A stretch of 64,000 bases of DNA, from contig CM038706.1 of the NCBI GenBank assembly GCA_021613375.1, positions 27,655,866 to 27,719,865 on the forward strand, written 5' to 3'. This DNA is from Megaleporinus macrocephalus (Eukaryota > Chordata > Actinopteri > Characiformes > Anostomidae). Shown piece by piece: positions 1 through 11,809 of this stretch; the first letter of the stretch is position 1; each line of letters opens with the position of its first letter. A model generated the notes under the pieces. That model was not told the DNA's origin, ran no database searches, and was given only the letters and a program-made list of their open reading frames with translations. Both the position numbers and the translations under genes were made by a program.

Positions 1-736
1 CAAAAATTTTTATTGACTCATGTATCTGTGAAGTTGCATGAAAATTATATTTTATTTTAAAACATTCTGTGAACAAAACTGCTTAAAAATGATGGTTTGA
101 ATGATTTGAAAACTTACAAACTTTTGATAGCTGATTATAAACTTTTGAACAGGAGTGTGTATTTTTGTCCAGAAGCTCTGCGGTGGGGCGTACTGAAGGT
201 GGAGGAGACCAGAGGAGAGGAGAAGGGTGGATGAGGCTTGTTGATTCACCGCTTCACCTGCATGCTCGACAGCCTGTGTCGAAACTCTCTGCTTACTCAC
301 AACGTGGCAAGCCGCAGCAGTACCACGCTCCTGCAACAAGGCCAGGAGAACACCTGCCAGACGCACACCTGTGCATGTGAGCGTTTTTCACATAAGACGT
401 GCAGGCGGCCTTACGCTCACAGGTACGGCAGCGGCAATGCCAACATTTCACTTCGTGGGATGCCAGGGGCTGTCAGAGAGGCATGGAGGTGATGGGGGCC
501 TTGCCAAGCACTGCCCGTATAAAGACCTGCCATATTATGACAACATGTAGCTGAAAAGATGTGCATCTTTTGACAATCCGCGTTCAGTCAGCAGAGCAGA
601 ACGTTTCCTCATCAGCTGCTTTTGCTGCCAGATTCTTCCTGCTGTTCACATGGATGACTTGGGAAAGATAAAAGCGTATTTGGATAAATTATAAATCAGA
701 CTGAAACTTTTATTTGAGCTGGAGTAGTTCTGTAAC
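1..736. other. Spacer with a GC-richer core, no gene recognised
   Basis: AT-rich flanks surround a GC-richer core at about 230-640. The open frames here are short (under 105 codons), overlap on both strands and look like no protein family I know. No repeat unit or inverted termini were seen. Confidence 0.5.
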
Positions 737-738
737 GT

Positions 739-1316
739 TTAAAGAGAAAATTCCACCATTTTTTCAAGAATTCTATATAATTTAGGCGTAGACATCAAGG
801 TCATTCAAAGTGGTTCAATGTGAAATGATTAATTGTAGAGATACATATACACTCTGATTTCTTTACAGGGGTGGTGATAGGAATCAAGGTTGCCATGTCT
901 ACAATGCAAATTTACGCATTTTGTTTACTACCCAACCCTACCAGTGAACTATGTATCTTCTGAATTTTGATATGTAACATTATTAATAGTAAATTCAGTG
1001 GATTTTTTTTTTATTCTCTGGGTACTATTTTTCCACACAACACCCTCCATGAATGAATTCTAAACGCTTTAGGCCAAATTCTTACTTTAAAACCCTCGTA
1101 AAACAATGTCTCAGACATCAACTAGCACATTTAGAATTATATAATGTAGTAACTTGGTGTGAGGGAGATTTTAGAGCCATTCAACATTTCAGATGTCTGG
1201 TTCCTATCGTCACCACTGTGAAAAACTCTGGCTCAGTAAGTTTCTCTAGAACAGAACATTTCACACCTGATCGACTTTGTTTACTTAATTTTGCATTCAG
1301 TGGAGTCCCCTTTTAA
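739..1316. mobile_element. TTAA-flanked MITE, family A, copy 1
   Basis: The segment is bounded by TTAA at 739-742 and 1313-1316. Just inside are imperfect inverted ends, AGAGAAAATTCCACCA on the left and AAGGGGACTCCACTG as the reverse complement of the right. TTAA target duplications are typical of piggyBac and Kolobok transposons; which of the two applies is not decidable here. The left part (about 800-880) closely matches 37043-37120 in a second copy. A subterminal motif ending in gtagagaaact near the left recurs in inverted form near 1239 as agtttctct. There is no coding capacity, so it would have depended on a transposase supplied elsewhere. Confidence 0.7.
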
Positions 1317-3327
1317 ACGGTGCATTAAAATTGATCAATAGAATCTGAAGAAACAACAGTTTTGATGTCACAGACATCTATGTACTATGCAGTAGAGATA
1401 TCTAATGAAGTTAGCATGTTAACCAGTTAGACCTGACCCATCCTGTCATGTAATACTACTCTGTTCATCTAGAGGCAATAGTGAGTCTCTGTAGCGTTAA
1501 TTATGCCATCAGTCCAACATAAGAGAATGAAGAAGCAGCACTGCCCCGATGGCATATTCTAAACTCTTTTCAGTTATGTTGAAGAACAAAGGAATGTCCC
1601 TTAGCTCTTTTTCTATTGGACAGGCTTGATGGGCTTAAGCTGTCTGGCCACATTGAGAAATCCTGCTTTGGGAAATACCTCCCATGTGTTAGAGCATAGA
1701 GACGGATTTTAAACTGATGCAGAAGGATAGAGTTTATTATAGGCTGGGCCGCTGTCCAACGGCCCACCATAATGCTGTGTTTACATGTTGGTGGTATGTA
1801 GTCGAGAGCAAACCCGATATTCCACTGCTCAATGGAGCAGCAGCTGGAAATTCTGCCTCTGGAAAATTCTTCAGTGGAACGTGCCTTTCGATTGTTCAAT
1901 TTTACCAACTTTCACTTACCATCGACCGCAGTAGTGGAATAAACTGGATGTTGAGTTTTTTGTGGAAGGAAGCCATGAATGCCCAACATCTCATTGTCGA
2001 GGTCTATCTGCACCCAGCATTTACAGCTGCTCTCAAAGATCTCACTGGTATTATGTTCCCCTTCAATAAGACACTAACATTTACAGAATCAGCTACTAAT
2101 TTTCCTCACATGCTTCTTCAATAATTGAAGAAAGAGATTGGATTGGCATAAGATAATACATACGACAAAAGTAAATAAGTGGAAAATACAGGAGTTTCCT
2201 GCAGTTCTGTAACAGTCAGCTGTAACAGTAGGATCTAAATTCAGAGGTACTATTAAAGTTTGAACACTGAAGCAGTGGTTAGGCCCAGTAGAACCTGTTA
2301 GCAGCAACAGAATATTTTATAGTCACAGGCAGATTTTTAATTTACCTACAACATACAAATAGCATTAGCTACAAAGCTCAATAAAAAACAGAAGAGTCCA
2401 GCCGCGCTGGAGAATGAAAGTTCATGGCTCAGCAAAAAACATTAGAAAATATCCCAAAATCACAAAAATCAACAGGGCACATAAATACAAAACAAATAAG
2501 CGAATAATCTCACCTAGTTCCTTAGAATATTTCCACGTGATAAGTAGTAATTTATATTACAAAGTACAAATTCACAATGTAATCCGTCTGATCCTTACAT
2601 GTTTGATAAAGTGTAGTGGGTTACACTTCTGCCCTTCACACTAGTTATGCTGTAGACCTGGGTAACTACGCCATGCCAGAGTCCTTAAACAATTCTCCTA
2701 ACACTGCCTTTACCTACCTGCGTACATGTAACCTGTCCAGATAAGCGCGTCTGCCAAAGGCTGTAAATGTAAATATAACCCAATTTCGAGCATAAATATG
2801 ACAGAAAATAGAGAAAATAAATCATTGGCAAAGATTCACCAAACAATCCCATAACCTTGGTTGTCCTCAAGATTAGCACTAGCCTTTCCCCTCCTCTCTT
2901 TCTGTCCAAGTCAAAATAAGAGTCTCCAACAGGAAGGACTTGCCAAGAAAAACAAACAATGAGTGCATATACATGCACTTAATAATCTACTGATAATCGG
3001 ATTTCTCTAGTTATCTTCATATGAAAAAACTTTTGGAGTGATGCTACATGCTTAACTTAGTGAATTATTTAAATATTATTTATCTTCTAGATACATGTTC
3101 ATATTTTTATGTAAAGCAAAGCCTGCCTCTTGTGGAGTGTACCTAATATCTGATTCCTTAAGTGCATATGTACAGATTATGTTTCATCCTAATTTTTACC
3201 TGATTGACGAAGTCATGTAGAGAAGTCAGGACCAGTGTTAAATGTAGGTCCGGTGTGTAGTGGGGTCACACTTTCATCTTAAAGCTTTCATCTTTGAGAG
3301 AGAAGAAAGCAAAGCTCCACTCTAGCT
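1317..3327. other. AT-rich spacer, no gene recognised
   Basis: No coding region or complete repeat was recognised. A 135-codon frame at 1717-2124 on the plus strand matches no known motif. A short hairpin (TGGGCCG / CGGCCCA arms) lies at 1745-1766. Part of a short dispersed motif lies at about 1974-2022 and recurs near 3512. Confidence 0.5.
1974..2022 (+). repeat. Short direct repeat, copy 1 (pairs with 3512-3560)
   Basis: The stretch around atgaatgcccaacatctca is repeated 1.5 kb downstream with a few substitutions, followed in both places by a diverging aggt-c-ctgcaccca segment. It is probably a fragment of an unidentified dispersed repeat. Confidence 0.55.
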
Positions 3328-3369
3328 TCAGATCTGAAAACATCCACAGGTGTTTCTATCCATCCTGAA
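3328..3369 (+). repeat. Short direct repeat, copy 1 (pairs with 4795-4836)
   Basis: The core cttcagatctgaaaacatcc followed by a gtgtttct segment recurs at about 4795. Similarity fades outside roughly 40 bp. It is probably a fragment of an old interspersed repeat. Confidence 0.55.
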
Positions 3370-3511
3370 TCCATCCATCCATTTCAAACGTAATATTTCA
3401 TTGTTTTCAATGAAGGATCATTTATCAGACTACCACAGACTTTCCAGACTACCATGGAAACCAATTGTTTCGTTTTTTGTTTTGTTTTGTGTGTGTGGTG
3501 AGGGGGGGCAT

Positions 3512-3560
3512 CATGAATGCCCAACATCTCACTGTTAAGGTCCAGGTGCACCCAAATTAT
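3512..3560 (+). repeat. Short direct repeat, copy 2 (pairs with 1974-2022)
   Basis: This copy shares the atgaatgcccaacatctca core and the following gcaccca with the copy at about 1974. It lies directly after a T/G-rich run and a run of seven G at about 3502-3508. Confidence 0.5.
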
Positions 3561-3714
3561 ACAACAAAACATTAGAAAACACATCATCATCACTTATTCT
3601 TACACCTTAATTAAACAATCAACGCTGCCAAAGCTCTCCTCTAGTAATTATCCAATGCTGTGATCATGGCAACATTTGCATGTATGCATGAAAGTGCTGC
3701 ATTTATTACAGACA

Positions 3715-4395
3715 TATTTCTGAGAAATAGACAAAGACAACACTGCTTATGATGGGGAGAGTGAGAGAGACAGCCAGAGAGAGAGAAAGGGAGAAAGAGA
3801 GAAAGAGAGAGGGATGACTGGCAGGATTAGGGTGGAGTTGTGTGACTGCTGGAATCCAGCGGTGACAGACAGGTCTTATTAAAGCGCAGTGCCTCATCAG
3901 TGCCGCCCATTGAAGCCTCCGGCAGGGCCGCTCCTTGGCCGGGCCTGCAGAAGAATGGAGCGACTGTGGGGAGAGAGGGAGTGAGGGAGAGAGGGAGAAC
4001 ACTAGGCTGAGGCAAACAGGAGAGAGAGGCTTCTCTAATTTGTCTGAGATGGATCTAATTCCTCAGTTCAAAGAGGCAGGGAGGAAGACCTGTGCTGATT
4101 GTTCATTCATCTGCGCTCAAAAGAGAGATAAGTCCTTTCTCTCTCCCTCTCTCTAATTCTTTGATTCTCTCGACAGAGCAGGGGGCGACTGTAATCTGAG
4201 CATCACTGATTGAAGCTCTAAAGCTCATCCAGCAGACACACAGACTTCAGGCTGTTTCATGTTTCACAGCATAACCTGTCTTCGCATTGCTGGAGATATA
4301 ATCCATTCAGAATTCCTGGAATCTTCTCGTTTCCCCCCCTTTCCAGCCACACCATCTCACTAAGCGCCAATACTGTGTTCCGAGGACTCATCTAC
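3715..4395. promoter_or_regulatory. Possible regulatory block with GA/CT-rich edges
   Basis: A GC-richer core at about 3840-3960 is enclosed by GAGA runs (about 3771-3815 and 3965-4025) and a CTCT run (about 4135-4160). It shows no similarity to any repeat in the window and carries no coding frame. GAGA runs are compatible with open chromatin but are also common low-complexity sequence. The regulatory reading is inference only. Confidence 0.3.
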
Positions 4396-5466
4396 TAAAG
4401 CAAATCAACATTCACATAGAAAACTTTTGATATATCGAAGGAAATTGATGAAATGTACACAAAAGCCTTCAACACCAATAATACAATATCAAATCTATCC
4501 ATATTAAATAGTCTACTCTTTTATTGCTACTTGTCATCCAAAGCTGCTTCAAAATGTCTTCCTGACATCTTCTCTGTGAAGGTACACTAACATTAACTAC
4601 CCAAACTCAACTCAGTTGCCTTCAGTATTCCACTTGTACAAGGGAAGAGAAAGTCAAACGAAAGTAACAGAGTTTCCAAAACTTGAGTTCATAAAATGAT
4701 TTAAAAACATGGGATTCCTAACAACCACCTGAAAGACTTGCTAGACCACCCAAACCCCATCCCCATCATTTAAAGCTTGGAGCAAAACTATTGCTTCAGA
4801 TCTGAAAACATCCATGTGTTTCTGTCCACTCTTCCATTGTGAGAAGACAACTCAATATTATGAGTCTGAAAGGATGTGTAGCTGATCAAGAAGCTCCTCA
4901 CAATAAACACTTCTACCGGAACACCAAACTGGACATCTGAGATGATTTTTTTAACCAATAAGTCTAATTTTGTCATTTGGATTGCTTTGATGGTGAGATG
5001 CAGAAAATGCTAAACTTCTAAGACTGGACTTTGAAAAGCTGAATGTGAGCAAATCATAGAAGCGTTGTTGAGGCGTGTAATTTCCTTTTAATTTTGTTTT
5101 GTTTTAAAGACAAGATTTCTGAAATAACTGATCATCTGATCATCCAGTTCTCATGAATTGTTCACACAACATAATGAATGTAAAAATAAAAATAATTTTA
5201 ATTCAGTTTTAATTAGAGTTACAATATACAAAAAAGATCATGCTAACTAGGCCAATGATAGTTTCTTCCATTATTAGACATGTTCAGAGTTACTTTAAAA
5301 TGGATTAAGGTGCAGGTTGTTAAAAAAATTATTTGTAACCTAAAATTGTACTATATTCTACATAGTCATCAGAATATAGTCAAATAAACATAATCTGAAT
5401 GCTTTTCATTACTTACAGATGACTTCATGTAATCAAACTTGTGGTCGTATAATTGAAGAAAGATAA
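4396..5466. other. AT-rich spacer, nothing recognised
   Basis: Apart from the second copy of the cttcagatctg motif at 4795-4836, no gene, RNA or complete repeat was seen. The longest open frame is about 60 codons. Confidence 0.55.
4795..4836 (+). repeat. Short direct repeat, copy 2 (pairs with 3328-3369)
   Basis: The core cttcagatctgaaaacatcc is shared exactly with the copy at about 3328. The sequence on both sides diverges. Confidence 0.55.
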
Positions 5467-6412
5467 AGGGTGATTCTTCAATGGGCTCTTTTTGCCATCT
5501 TAACTTAGTTTTATAAAGTAATGCATTTCACTTGAATTTCATTATAAAATCACACTGTTAGACTTAATTATATTTAATTTCTGAATAATTTAAAAGCTAC
5601 TGATGGTGAAATTAAAAACCTGTCAGTACCATCAATAAATGTCATTATCATCTTAACAGGTCATGTGTTGGTAATGATGTGTTGCAGTAGTGACAATTTT
5701 CACTTATGTAATAAAAAAACTAGCTAGCTGGATTTGCTAAAATGAGATAACAGCTAGTATAAGATGCACTTTAAATACACATAAATAAATAAATAAATAA
5801 TGTGTAAATGTAATGTTTTGTTGTAAAGTGCTGCCGTACTGATGTAAGCGGTAATGACGCTGAATAAATGTACTCTATGATCAGGAGCAATACACGATTC
5901 AATTACTCTCATTTCCAGACATTAAAATATCAATCTTCACTCATGGCTGTCATGTGCTCCTTTGTGCGTCTTTGTTTCCATGGTTACAACATAAACAAAT
6001 GCTACCTGTAAATAATTCCCTGCATAAGTCATACACTGTTGCGGTAATGACAATAACATTGGGGGCGATAATATATTGCTCCAAAATTTGCATAGGTTGT
6101 ACAAATATGAAACTAAATAGTACATATAGTAGTTTCCCATAATGTGATCTTTTTCATAAGTTTTACTATTACTATTTAGCATTTTATTGGGGCCCAGAAG
6201 TTTTAATGTGGTTGGGGACAATGCCAAAGTAGCAGAATATTTATGTTTAAATCATTATAAAAATGGAAATCATAATTATTTTGGTGTGTCTTTTTTGGTG
6301 ATGAAAGGAATTATCTTTTTAATACCAAAAATGTTAGTTTTGTATTAAAGTAATTTTAACACAAATGAATAACCTAGGGAAGTAAAAGTTCCCCTAATTA
6401 AAGAATCACCCT
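5467..6412. mobile_element. Candidate non-autonomous DNA transposon (946 bp)
   Basis: The ends are a perfect 12-bp inverted repeat: agggtgattctt at 5467-5478 and its complement aagaatcaccct at 6401-6412. The interior is AT-rich, lacks coding capacity and contains repeated gtaatga words (about 5670, 5850, 6043). It also holds a short (AAAT)n run at 5781-5800. No clear target-site duplication is visible, so the superfamily is unassigned. The termini look like an abundant fish repeat, which is an impression only. Confidence 0.55.
5781..5800 (+). repeat. (ATAA)5 microsatellite
   Basis: Five uninterrupted four-base units inside the inverted-repeat element at 5467-6412. Confidence 0.85.
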
Positions 6413-7330
6413 CAAACAAATTTTAAAACAAATTTCAAGACTTTAAACAGGGCACAGAGAAATGTGCTGTTTATGAAACTATATATATATAGTAATCTGC
6501 AATTAGTTTTTTTAGCTCTGCCTGGCGTATGGAGTCTGAGATGAATTCTGCTGTTCAGATGGAGTGACTCCTTGGTCATTGGTGCTGCCACTGGAGTCTT
6601 TTCACTTTGTAGAAGTGTGTAGTTTTACCAGGTGCTTCAGAAGATTACATTTACTATTCTTGGTTGAGGATTGTGACACCTGCACATAGATGAAGACTTA
6701 CCAGAATATTTTTGTCCTTGATCTGGAGGAGGAAAAATAATGTCCATGTTTCCAGGACAAGCTCACTTTGCCCAAACTCTCAGCCTTTGTGTGAACTAAT
6801 ACTGATCGATACACTCATTTAGTGCGCAACCATAATGGGGTGATCATAAACAGGAAACTGGGTTTTATTACTTCATAGGTAGGATGCGTTAGTCTGATGC
6901 AGTCTACAGTTGTCTATTAATACTTTCATGCAAAACAAAAGTAATAAGTAATGAGCCCTTTTAAATGTTCAACATTGTAAATGGTTTGTTTTATTTGAAA
7001 AGGTAATTAGGCTCGTTACCAGCAGAAGCCATGAATTACAGAACTGAGTTACTGGTTGCGTGTGCCCTGTAGAACAAAAATAACGTCTTCAAGTGAGAAA
7101 AACATTCTTTACTTTATACAAAAAAGGCAAAAAAAGACATTAGGGTAAGCCAAACACAGAGACAACAGAGGTTGGTGAAGTGAGTCTTTGTCACCTGTGA
7201 AAAGTAGCATAAATTAAACAGGAAGTAAATATAATAATGTAAGTCTTTTTGCCTGGAAAGAGTGGTTTGAGCGCAGTCCTTCTAGTAATTGCCCTGCATT
7301 TAGAAAGTATCTGTAATCTGAACACTGTCT
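6413..7330. other. Spacer, nothing recognised
   Basis: No coding frame beyond chance length, no inverted termini and no tandem array. A short (TA)n run lies just inside at about 6480-6491. Confidence 0.55.
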
Positions 7331-7379
7331 TTTTTCCCCTAATGGAATCCAGTGACCTTTTTCTATCCTAATTATGTAA

Positions 7380-8140
7380 CACTGTTACATGTATTCTATT
7401 ACCCAAGCCAGGACCTGTTAGAACCTTTCATATACTAAGACCTAAGAAACAGTGCAGAGTGGACAGTCCTTTAGAAACTGTGTAGGTTAAGGGGGACTTG
7501 TTGTGATTTGGCCTGAAGCGATGCAGGCCCATGCAGCTCCCTGTAAAGAGAGAGCAAGCCCTGCCAGCCGCAAAGCACAGACCAAGCAAAGACCTGTTAC
7601 AGCAGGCGCTGCAGGCTTCTAATATCTCAGAAGGTATGTGTGGACCGACACGTCTACACTTCCCTCCATCACTCACGCGTTCTTAAAAATGTCTAACCGC
7701 CGGCCAGCCCCGAGCACAAATGACCTCATCATCTTGAGCTATGTCTGTTTTTCACTCTCCGCTACAAATAAGGTCCTGCAGTGATTAGGCTGAAGGAAAG
7801 GCAGCACAGACTTCCAGTACATTTGCACTTCTAGCCACAATTAGAAGAGGACATAACTCCAAAAGAGTCTGACAGTTAAACAAATGCAGCGCACATTTGT
7901 TTGCGTTGTGAAGAAGTGAGATTTATTTTTGTACGAACGCAGGAGAGCACTGTCCTCTCTGGCCCAAGTGCACAGAGAACACCTGTCGCCCGGGACAGTG
8001 GATATGACCGCTTGCCCTCAGTGATCTCGATGACAACCCTTCTGCCACTTAAAGGCCTTGTGAAATGCATTAGCATAGCAGCATTTGGCATGGCAATGAA
8101 TTGTATGTGCGAACATGTGCGAACACAAGTTTGAGTGAAG
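7380..8140. promoter_or_regulatory. Possible regulatory block, repeat-free
   Basis: Two GC-richer stretches (about 7440-7800 and 7880-8100) differ from the AT-rich surroundings and match no repeat seen here. Open frames on both strands are under 100 codons and look like chance. A conserved non-coding element is a reasonable reading, but only an alignment to other fishes could show it. Confidence 0.3.
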
Positions 8141-8147
8141 TTCTTTA

Positions 8148-8572
8148 TTAAAGGGCTCATATCCCACAATTAGCTTGTATTTATACTAATGTTTATATGG
8201 TTTATGCACCAGCGATGATAAAAATGGTTATTTTCCAATCTGTTTATCCCTTTAGGATTGCCTGATATGGGGAATTAAGCTCAGCTCAGATTGATACAGA
8301 TTGTATTGCACTTCTATCAAAAAGCTCTTAAAGCTGAAACACTGCTTAGAACTGAGCGAACAGGGCTAAACTGAACATAAGCTGAACATATGTAATTACT
8401 TGGTTTTGTAACAGCACAGAATTATTCAATTCTAAGTGCAGCATTGATTCCATATATGCATTGTAAGTGTATATGGGCTGGTTAATGAATGGTTTTAAAT
8501 GTTTAACAAATCTTACACTATACCATAAACTCCTTTAAAAAGGCAACAAAAAAGCACAGTATGGGCCTTTAA
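8148..8572. mobile_element. TTAA-flanked MITE, family C
   Basis: TTAA at 8148-8151 and 8569-8572 brackets imperfect inverted ends, agggctcata and (as reverse complement) aggcccatac. The 417-bp interior has no coding frame. TTAA flanks suggest a piggyBac- or Kolobok-mobilised element. The partial identity of the ends suggests an old insertion. Confidence 0.55.
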
Positions 8573-8684
8573 TCAAAAAAAATTCAAATGAACTGAAGAT
8601 TCTTGTTTTAAGATTCTTGTTTAAGCATTTTTTTAAATCTAAAACAGACCAAAAAATGTATTGGTTTCTTGTAGTCCAACACAA

Positions 8685-9130
8685 ACATAGAATAATTCCA
8701 CCAATTTCTACATAATTCAGTTATTAATATGTACACATACATTCTCAAAGCTCCCTCACAGAAAGTTATTACATGACATGGTTATTAGTACAAGCCCTGA
8801 TGCATAGAATATGTTCTGTGACAGTTCTGAGATCAATTTTGACCTTAAAGATGTTTTATAAATCTGTGGAGCAAGAAGGATAAGTGGCTTGAAAGAGGAA
8901 TGAATGAATGAAGGAATTAATTAATTAATGAATTAATGAATGTTCATAGTGAGAGAAACTTACATGGCGCTGTTAGGCAAAATAGTTCCCAAAGATTTCA
9001 TTATTTTACTGTTATCAGGATTATTTAAAGGACACCTGTACGTCCATTAGTATGATTGTATTTGCAGCCTGTCAAAAAAGTGTAAGTTTCTCTACAATGA
9101 CCCATTTCAAATAAAAACATTATTAATGAC
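8685..9130. mobile_element. Diverged family A relative (fragment)
   Basis: The left side carries aattccaccaatttct, resembling the family A terminus. Near 9080-9110 the minus strand reads gtcattgtagagaaactta, resembling the subterminal motif of the copies at 739 and 36995. Boundaries are unclear and the centre holds a low-complexity GAAT/TTAA run, so this is a degraded copy. Confidence 0.4.
8898..8942 (+). repeat. (GAAT)n / (TTAA)n low-complexity run
   Basis: Tandem gaat units pass into ttaattaa units over about 45 bp. Confidence 0.8.
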
Positions 9131-10180
9131 TTTGTTAACAATATTTTTACATTAGGCTGAAATTTTGGAGAGCTGGTAGATTCCCATTTTGTTCTGGCCT
9201 TTTCACTGTATCATTCTTAGTAAAGCTATTAAACCCCTCAGATATTATGTGGTGTGCACCAGATACTGTAAAATAAAATACACCACATGGTATGTGGAAC
9301 TTAGTAACTAATGAGGACCGGATACTTTGTAGTGCAAAATACACTGCACAGTACGCGGTTCTCACCAGAACATTACCTAACAAAGTGCACCTTTAGAGGT
9401 ACCATACAAAATTATGGGCAGGCTTAAACAAAGCAAAAACTTTTTTCTCATAGTGATAAATTAAGTTCACTCGTGGTGAACAAAACTTCAGTTTGTCAGA
9501 ACATAGAAGCCGCATGTAAGTCGATTAATGAATTATTAGTTGATTTATTCACATGAAAAATTTAATTTAGTGCTAAATGGTATTAATTGGTAACACATAT
9601 TGCAAGTGAGCTTTTTGCTTCTGAAATATTTTAAGATGTTTTGACTTTTAGTTTCATTTTTGTTTCTAGCAAAATTGTGTCTGTTTTTTCATCCCTGTGT
9701 TTGTTGAGTTTATTTGTCATACATGACACTGAAGCTTTCAAACTGAAAGAAGGAAAAGAACATTTTTTAAAACTTTAGATTATTTGCATTTCTTCCAGTG
9801 CAGGTAACATTTTCAATAATCATGAAGACAGAACAGCAATATGGGTGACTATTTTTCTCTCTCATGTCTCATCATTGCCTCCCTAACACGTGTCTCTTGT
9901 AGACCTCGGGCAGTACTTCACTCTGTACTTCCATACGTTATCATACCTGTCTCAACATACTTCCAAAGAAAAACACCTAATGCATTTCCAATTCCTTCAA
10001 CATCTTTCCCCAAACATTGCAGGCCTGTGTGTATGAAATACTGCATTCCTCCTTCGTCCCTCCAGTATTCCCTTGAAGGCTTTGGCTACGTGTGTAAGAT
10101 TTATGATGTAACATAATGGATGTGGAAAATGTATTATTTTTCCTCAGAGCTAAAAAAAAAAAAAATTAGGGGACCTCTAT
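9131..10180. other. AT-rich spacer, nothing recognised
   Basis: No recognised gene, RNA or repeat boundary. A 91-codon frame at 9841-10116 has no recognisable domain. A run of 15 A lies at about 10152-10166. Confidence 0.5.
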
Positions 10181-10194
10181 GTATGGTTAAAGAA

Positions 10195-10480
10195 AGTGCT
10201 CTGGGGGAGGGGAGTTTTCCCTCTGATTTCTTGAGGAAGGCAGCATAAATCAGTGAAAGGCCAGATCCGTCGGGCCCTCGGGCAGAGAAACGCAAAACCA
10301 GCCAGGGTTAATGGAAGTGCAAGCGAAGATTTATTTTAATTGCTCCATTGTAATTTTTTTGGAATTTAAACAAAATGTCCCCTTTGTCGAGGCGGAGCAC
10401 TAAATTACTCTGAGTCTGCATGGAAACTGTGAAGTGTCACCCAACTTTTCCGCTCGCTGGATAGACGGACTGGCGGTGGG
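10195..10480. promoter_or_regulatory. Possible regulatory block
   Basis: A compact repeat-free stretch with GC-rich (about 10260-10320) and AT-rich (about 10325-10400) halves, including the attg-rich segment ttttaattgctccattgtaa, where cattgt resembles a SOX site core. No coding frame was seen. The function is inferred from composition and motif content only. Confidence 0.3.
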
Positions 10481-10933
10481 GATGGAGGGAGCAGGACAAG
10501 AGTTCAAGTTCAAGTTTAAGAGGCTGGAGCATAGAGGAGAAGGGACCGAGGTCAAGTTGTAGTTTAGACCATTACAGCTGTCTCTGATCAGGTCATTTAG
10601 ACGACAGTCAGTTTAAACTGTCTAATTCCCCTGACTGGGAGCAACAGGGCCCAGGCTTTATGAACTTCGAAGCTAACAGTAACTCAAAGAATTCAGTGCT
10701 TTAAACAGACCAGAACACCTTGACAAACAAAGATGAAGGAAACACAAAGCACTTCAGGTACACCAGTTCCATGTTCTGCGTGTGAAAACAGAGTTTGGAA
10801 GTTATGAGGAATCCTACGCAGATGTAGCCTATGATACAGAAAGCATGATTTGTGCTACCTGACATTTTCAGAGCGGAACCAGAGCGGTTTTCTCCTTGTC
10901 TGGATCCTTGAGCTAAGGGCTGTCATTTGTTTT
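10481..10933. other. Spacer, nothing recognised
   Basis: Neither coding frames nor repeat structure of note; mixed composition. Confidence 0.5.
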
Positions 10934-11088
10934 TAGGGTTGCTAAGTTGTTACCAGGCTGTTGTTGACAGTGTATCCCAGGTGGTTGCCAAGGTGTTGCT
11001 AGGCTGTCACCATACTATCCCATGTGGTTGCTAAGATGTTGCTAGGCTTTTACCATACTATCCCAGGTGGTTGCCGAGGTTTCACTAG
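10934..11088 (+). repeat. Minisatellite, 43-bp unit, about 3.5 copies
   Basis: The motif cccaggtggttgccaaggtg and close variants begin at about 10976, 11019 and 11062, giving two successive periods of 43 bp. Each unit continues with ttgctaggct and accatactat. A more diverged partial unit precedes them from about 10934. Units differ by several substitutions, so the array is not very recent. Confidence 0.85.
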
Positions 11089-11760
11089 TCCATTTGAAAA
11101 AAATGGTCTTAAAACCTTCAATGCAAATGGGCGCGGAACACAGAACAGGCAGATATATTTAGTACAGTTTTTTGTGACATCACAAAACTGTGGCTGTGTG
11201 GAAAACAAATAGTAAATAGTAAGTAGTGCATTCTAAAACTTTAACGCTGTATTTTATTTCAAAACGATGATATGTTTTCTATGATATGAGCTCTTTCTAG
11301 CGAACAGATTAGTTACTTTAGCTAAAATGCTGAAACATAACTTTTTGCTGCACTGCATAAGTATCACTGAGTTTTATACCAGAATGCACCAAATCCTGCT
11401 TCACATACAGACCTTCCACCTTCTGCACAGCACCAATTAAAGCAGTGCAGCTTCTCAACTCACAGATAAGGGGTGCCTCCCAGTGGATACATAATGCAAA
11501 GGCTTGACTAAAATGAAACTAAAAGTTCTAATCATAAAATTCAGGAGAGATGCACAGAAAGCAACAAGAAAAATCCAGGCATGAAAGATGTTTTTAGCAT
11601 ATTGCAGCCCACATAACTCGTCTTTCTTCTGCTGTGGTGACAGAAAGGGCAAAACACAGCGGTTAGACCCCCATTATTGCAGAGAGATATTACAGAGCCC
11701 AGTAGGGGCTTGTTTAATATAAAGCTCATCAGGTAACTGAATAGTCTATATGTCTGTGCG
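11089..11760. other. AT-rich spacer, nothing recognised
   Basis: Short chance frames on both strands only; no termini or tandem structure. Confidence 0.55.
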
Positions 11761-11761
11761 C

Positions 11762-11802
11762 GGGGGGGAGCGGTTTTGGGGGTTTGTGGGGGGTGGGTAG
11801 GG
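11762..11802 (+). other. G-run cluster, possible G-quadruplex
   Basis: Runs of 7, 5, 6, 3 and 3 G within about 40 bp on the plus strand meet the usual pattern of four or more G-tracts of three or more. The first loop (agcggtttt) is long. Whether it folds is not known. Confidence 0.6.
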
Positions 11803-11809
11803 TTTGCTG

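Noticed and set aside
1717..2124. 135-codon plus-strand frame overlapping a 112-codon minus-strand frame
   Set aside because: Neither resembles a protein family. The plus frame runs into a short repeat shared with 3512, pointing to non-coding sequence.
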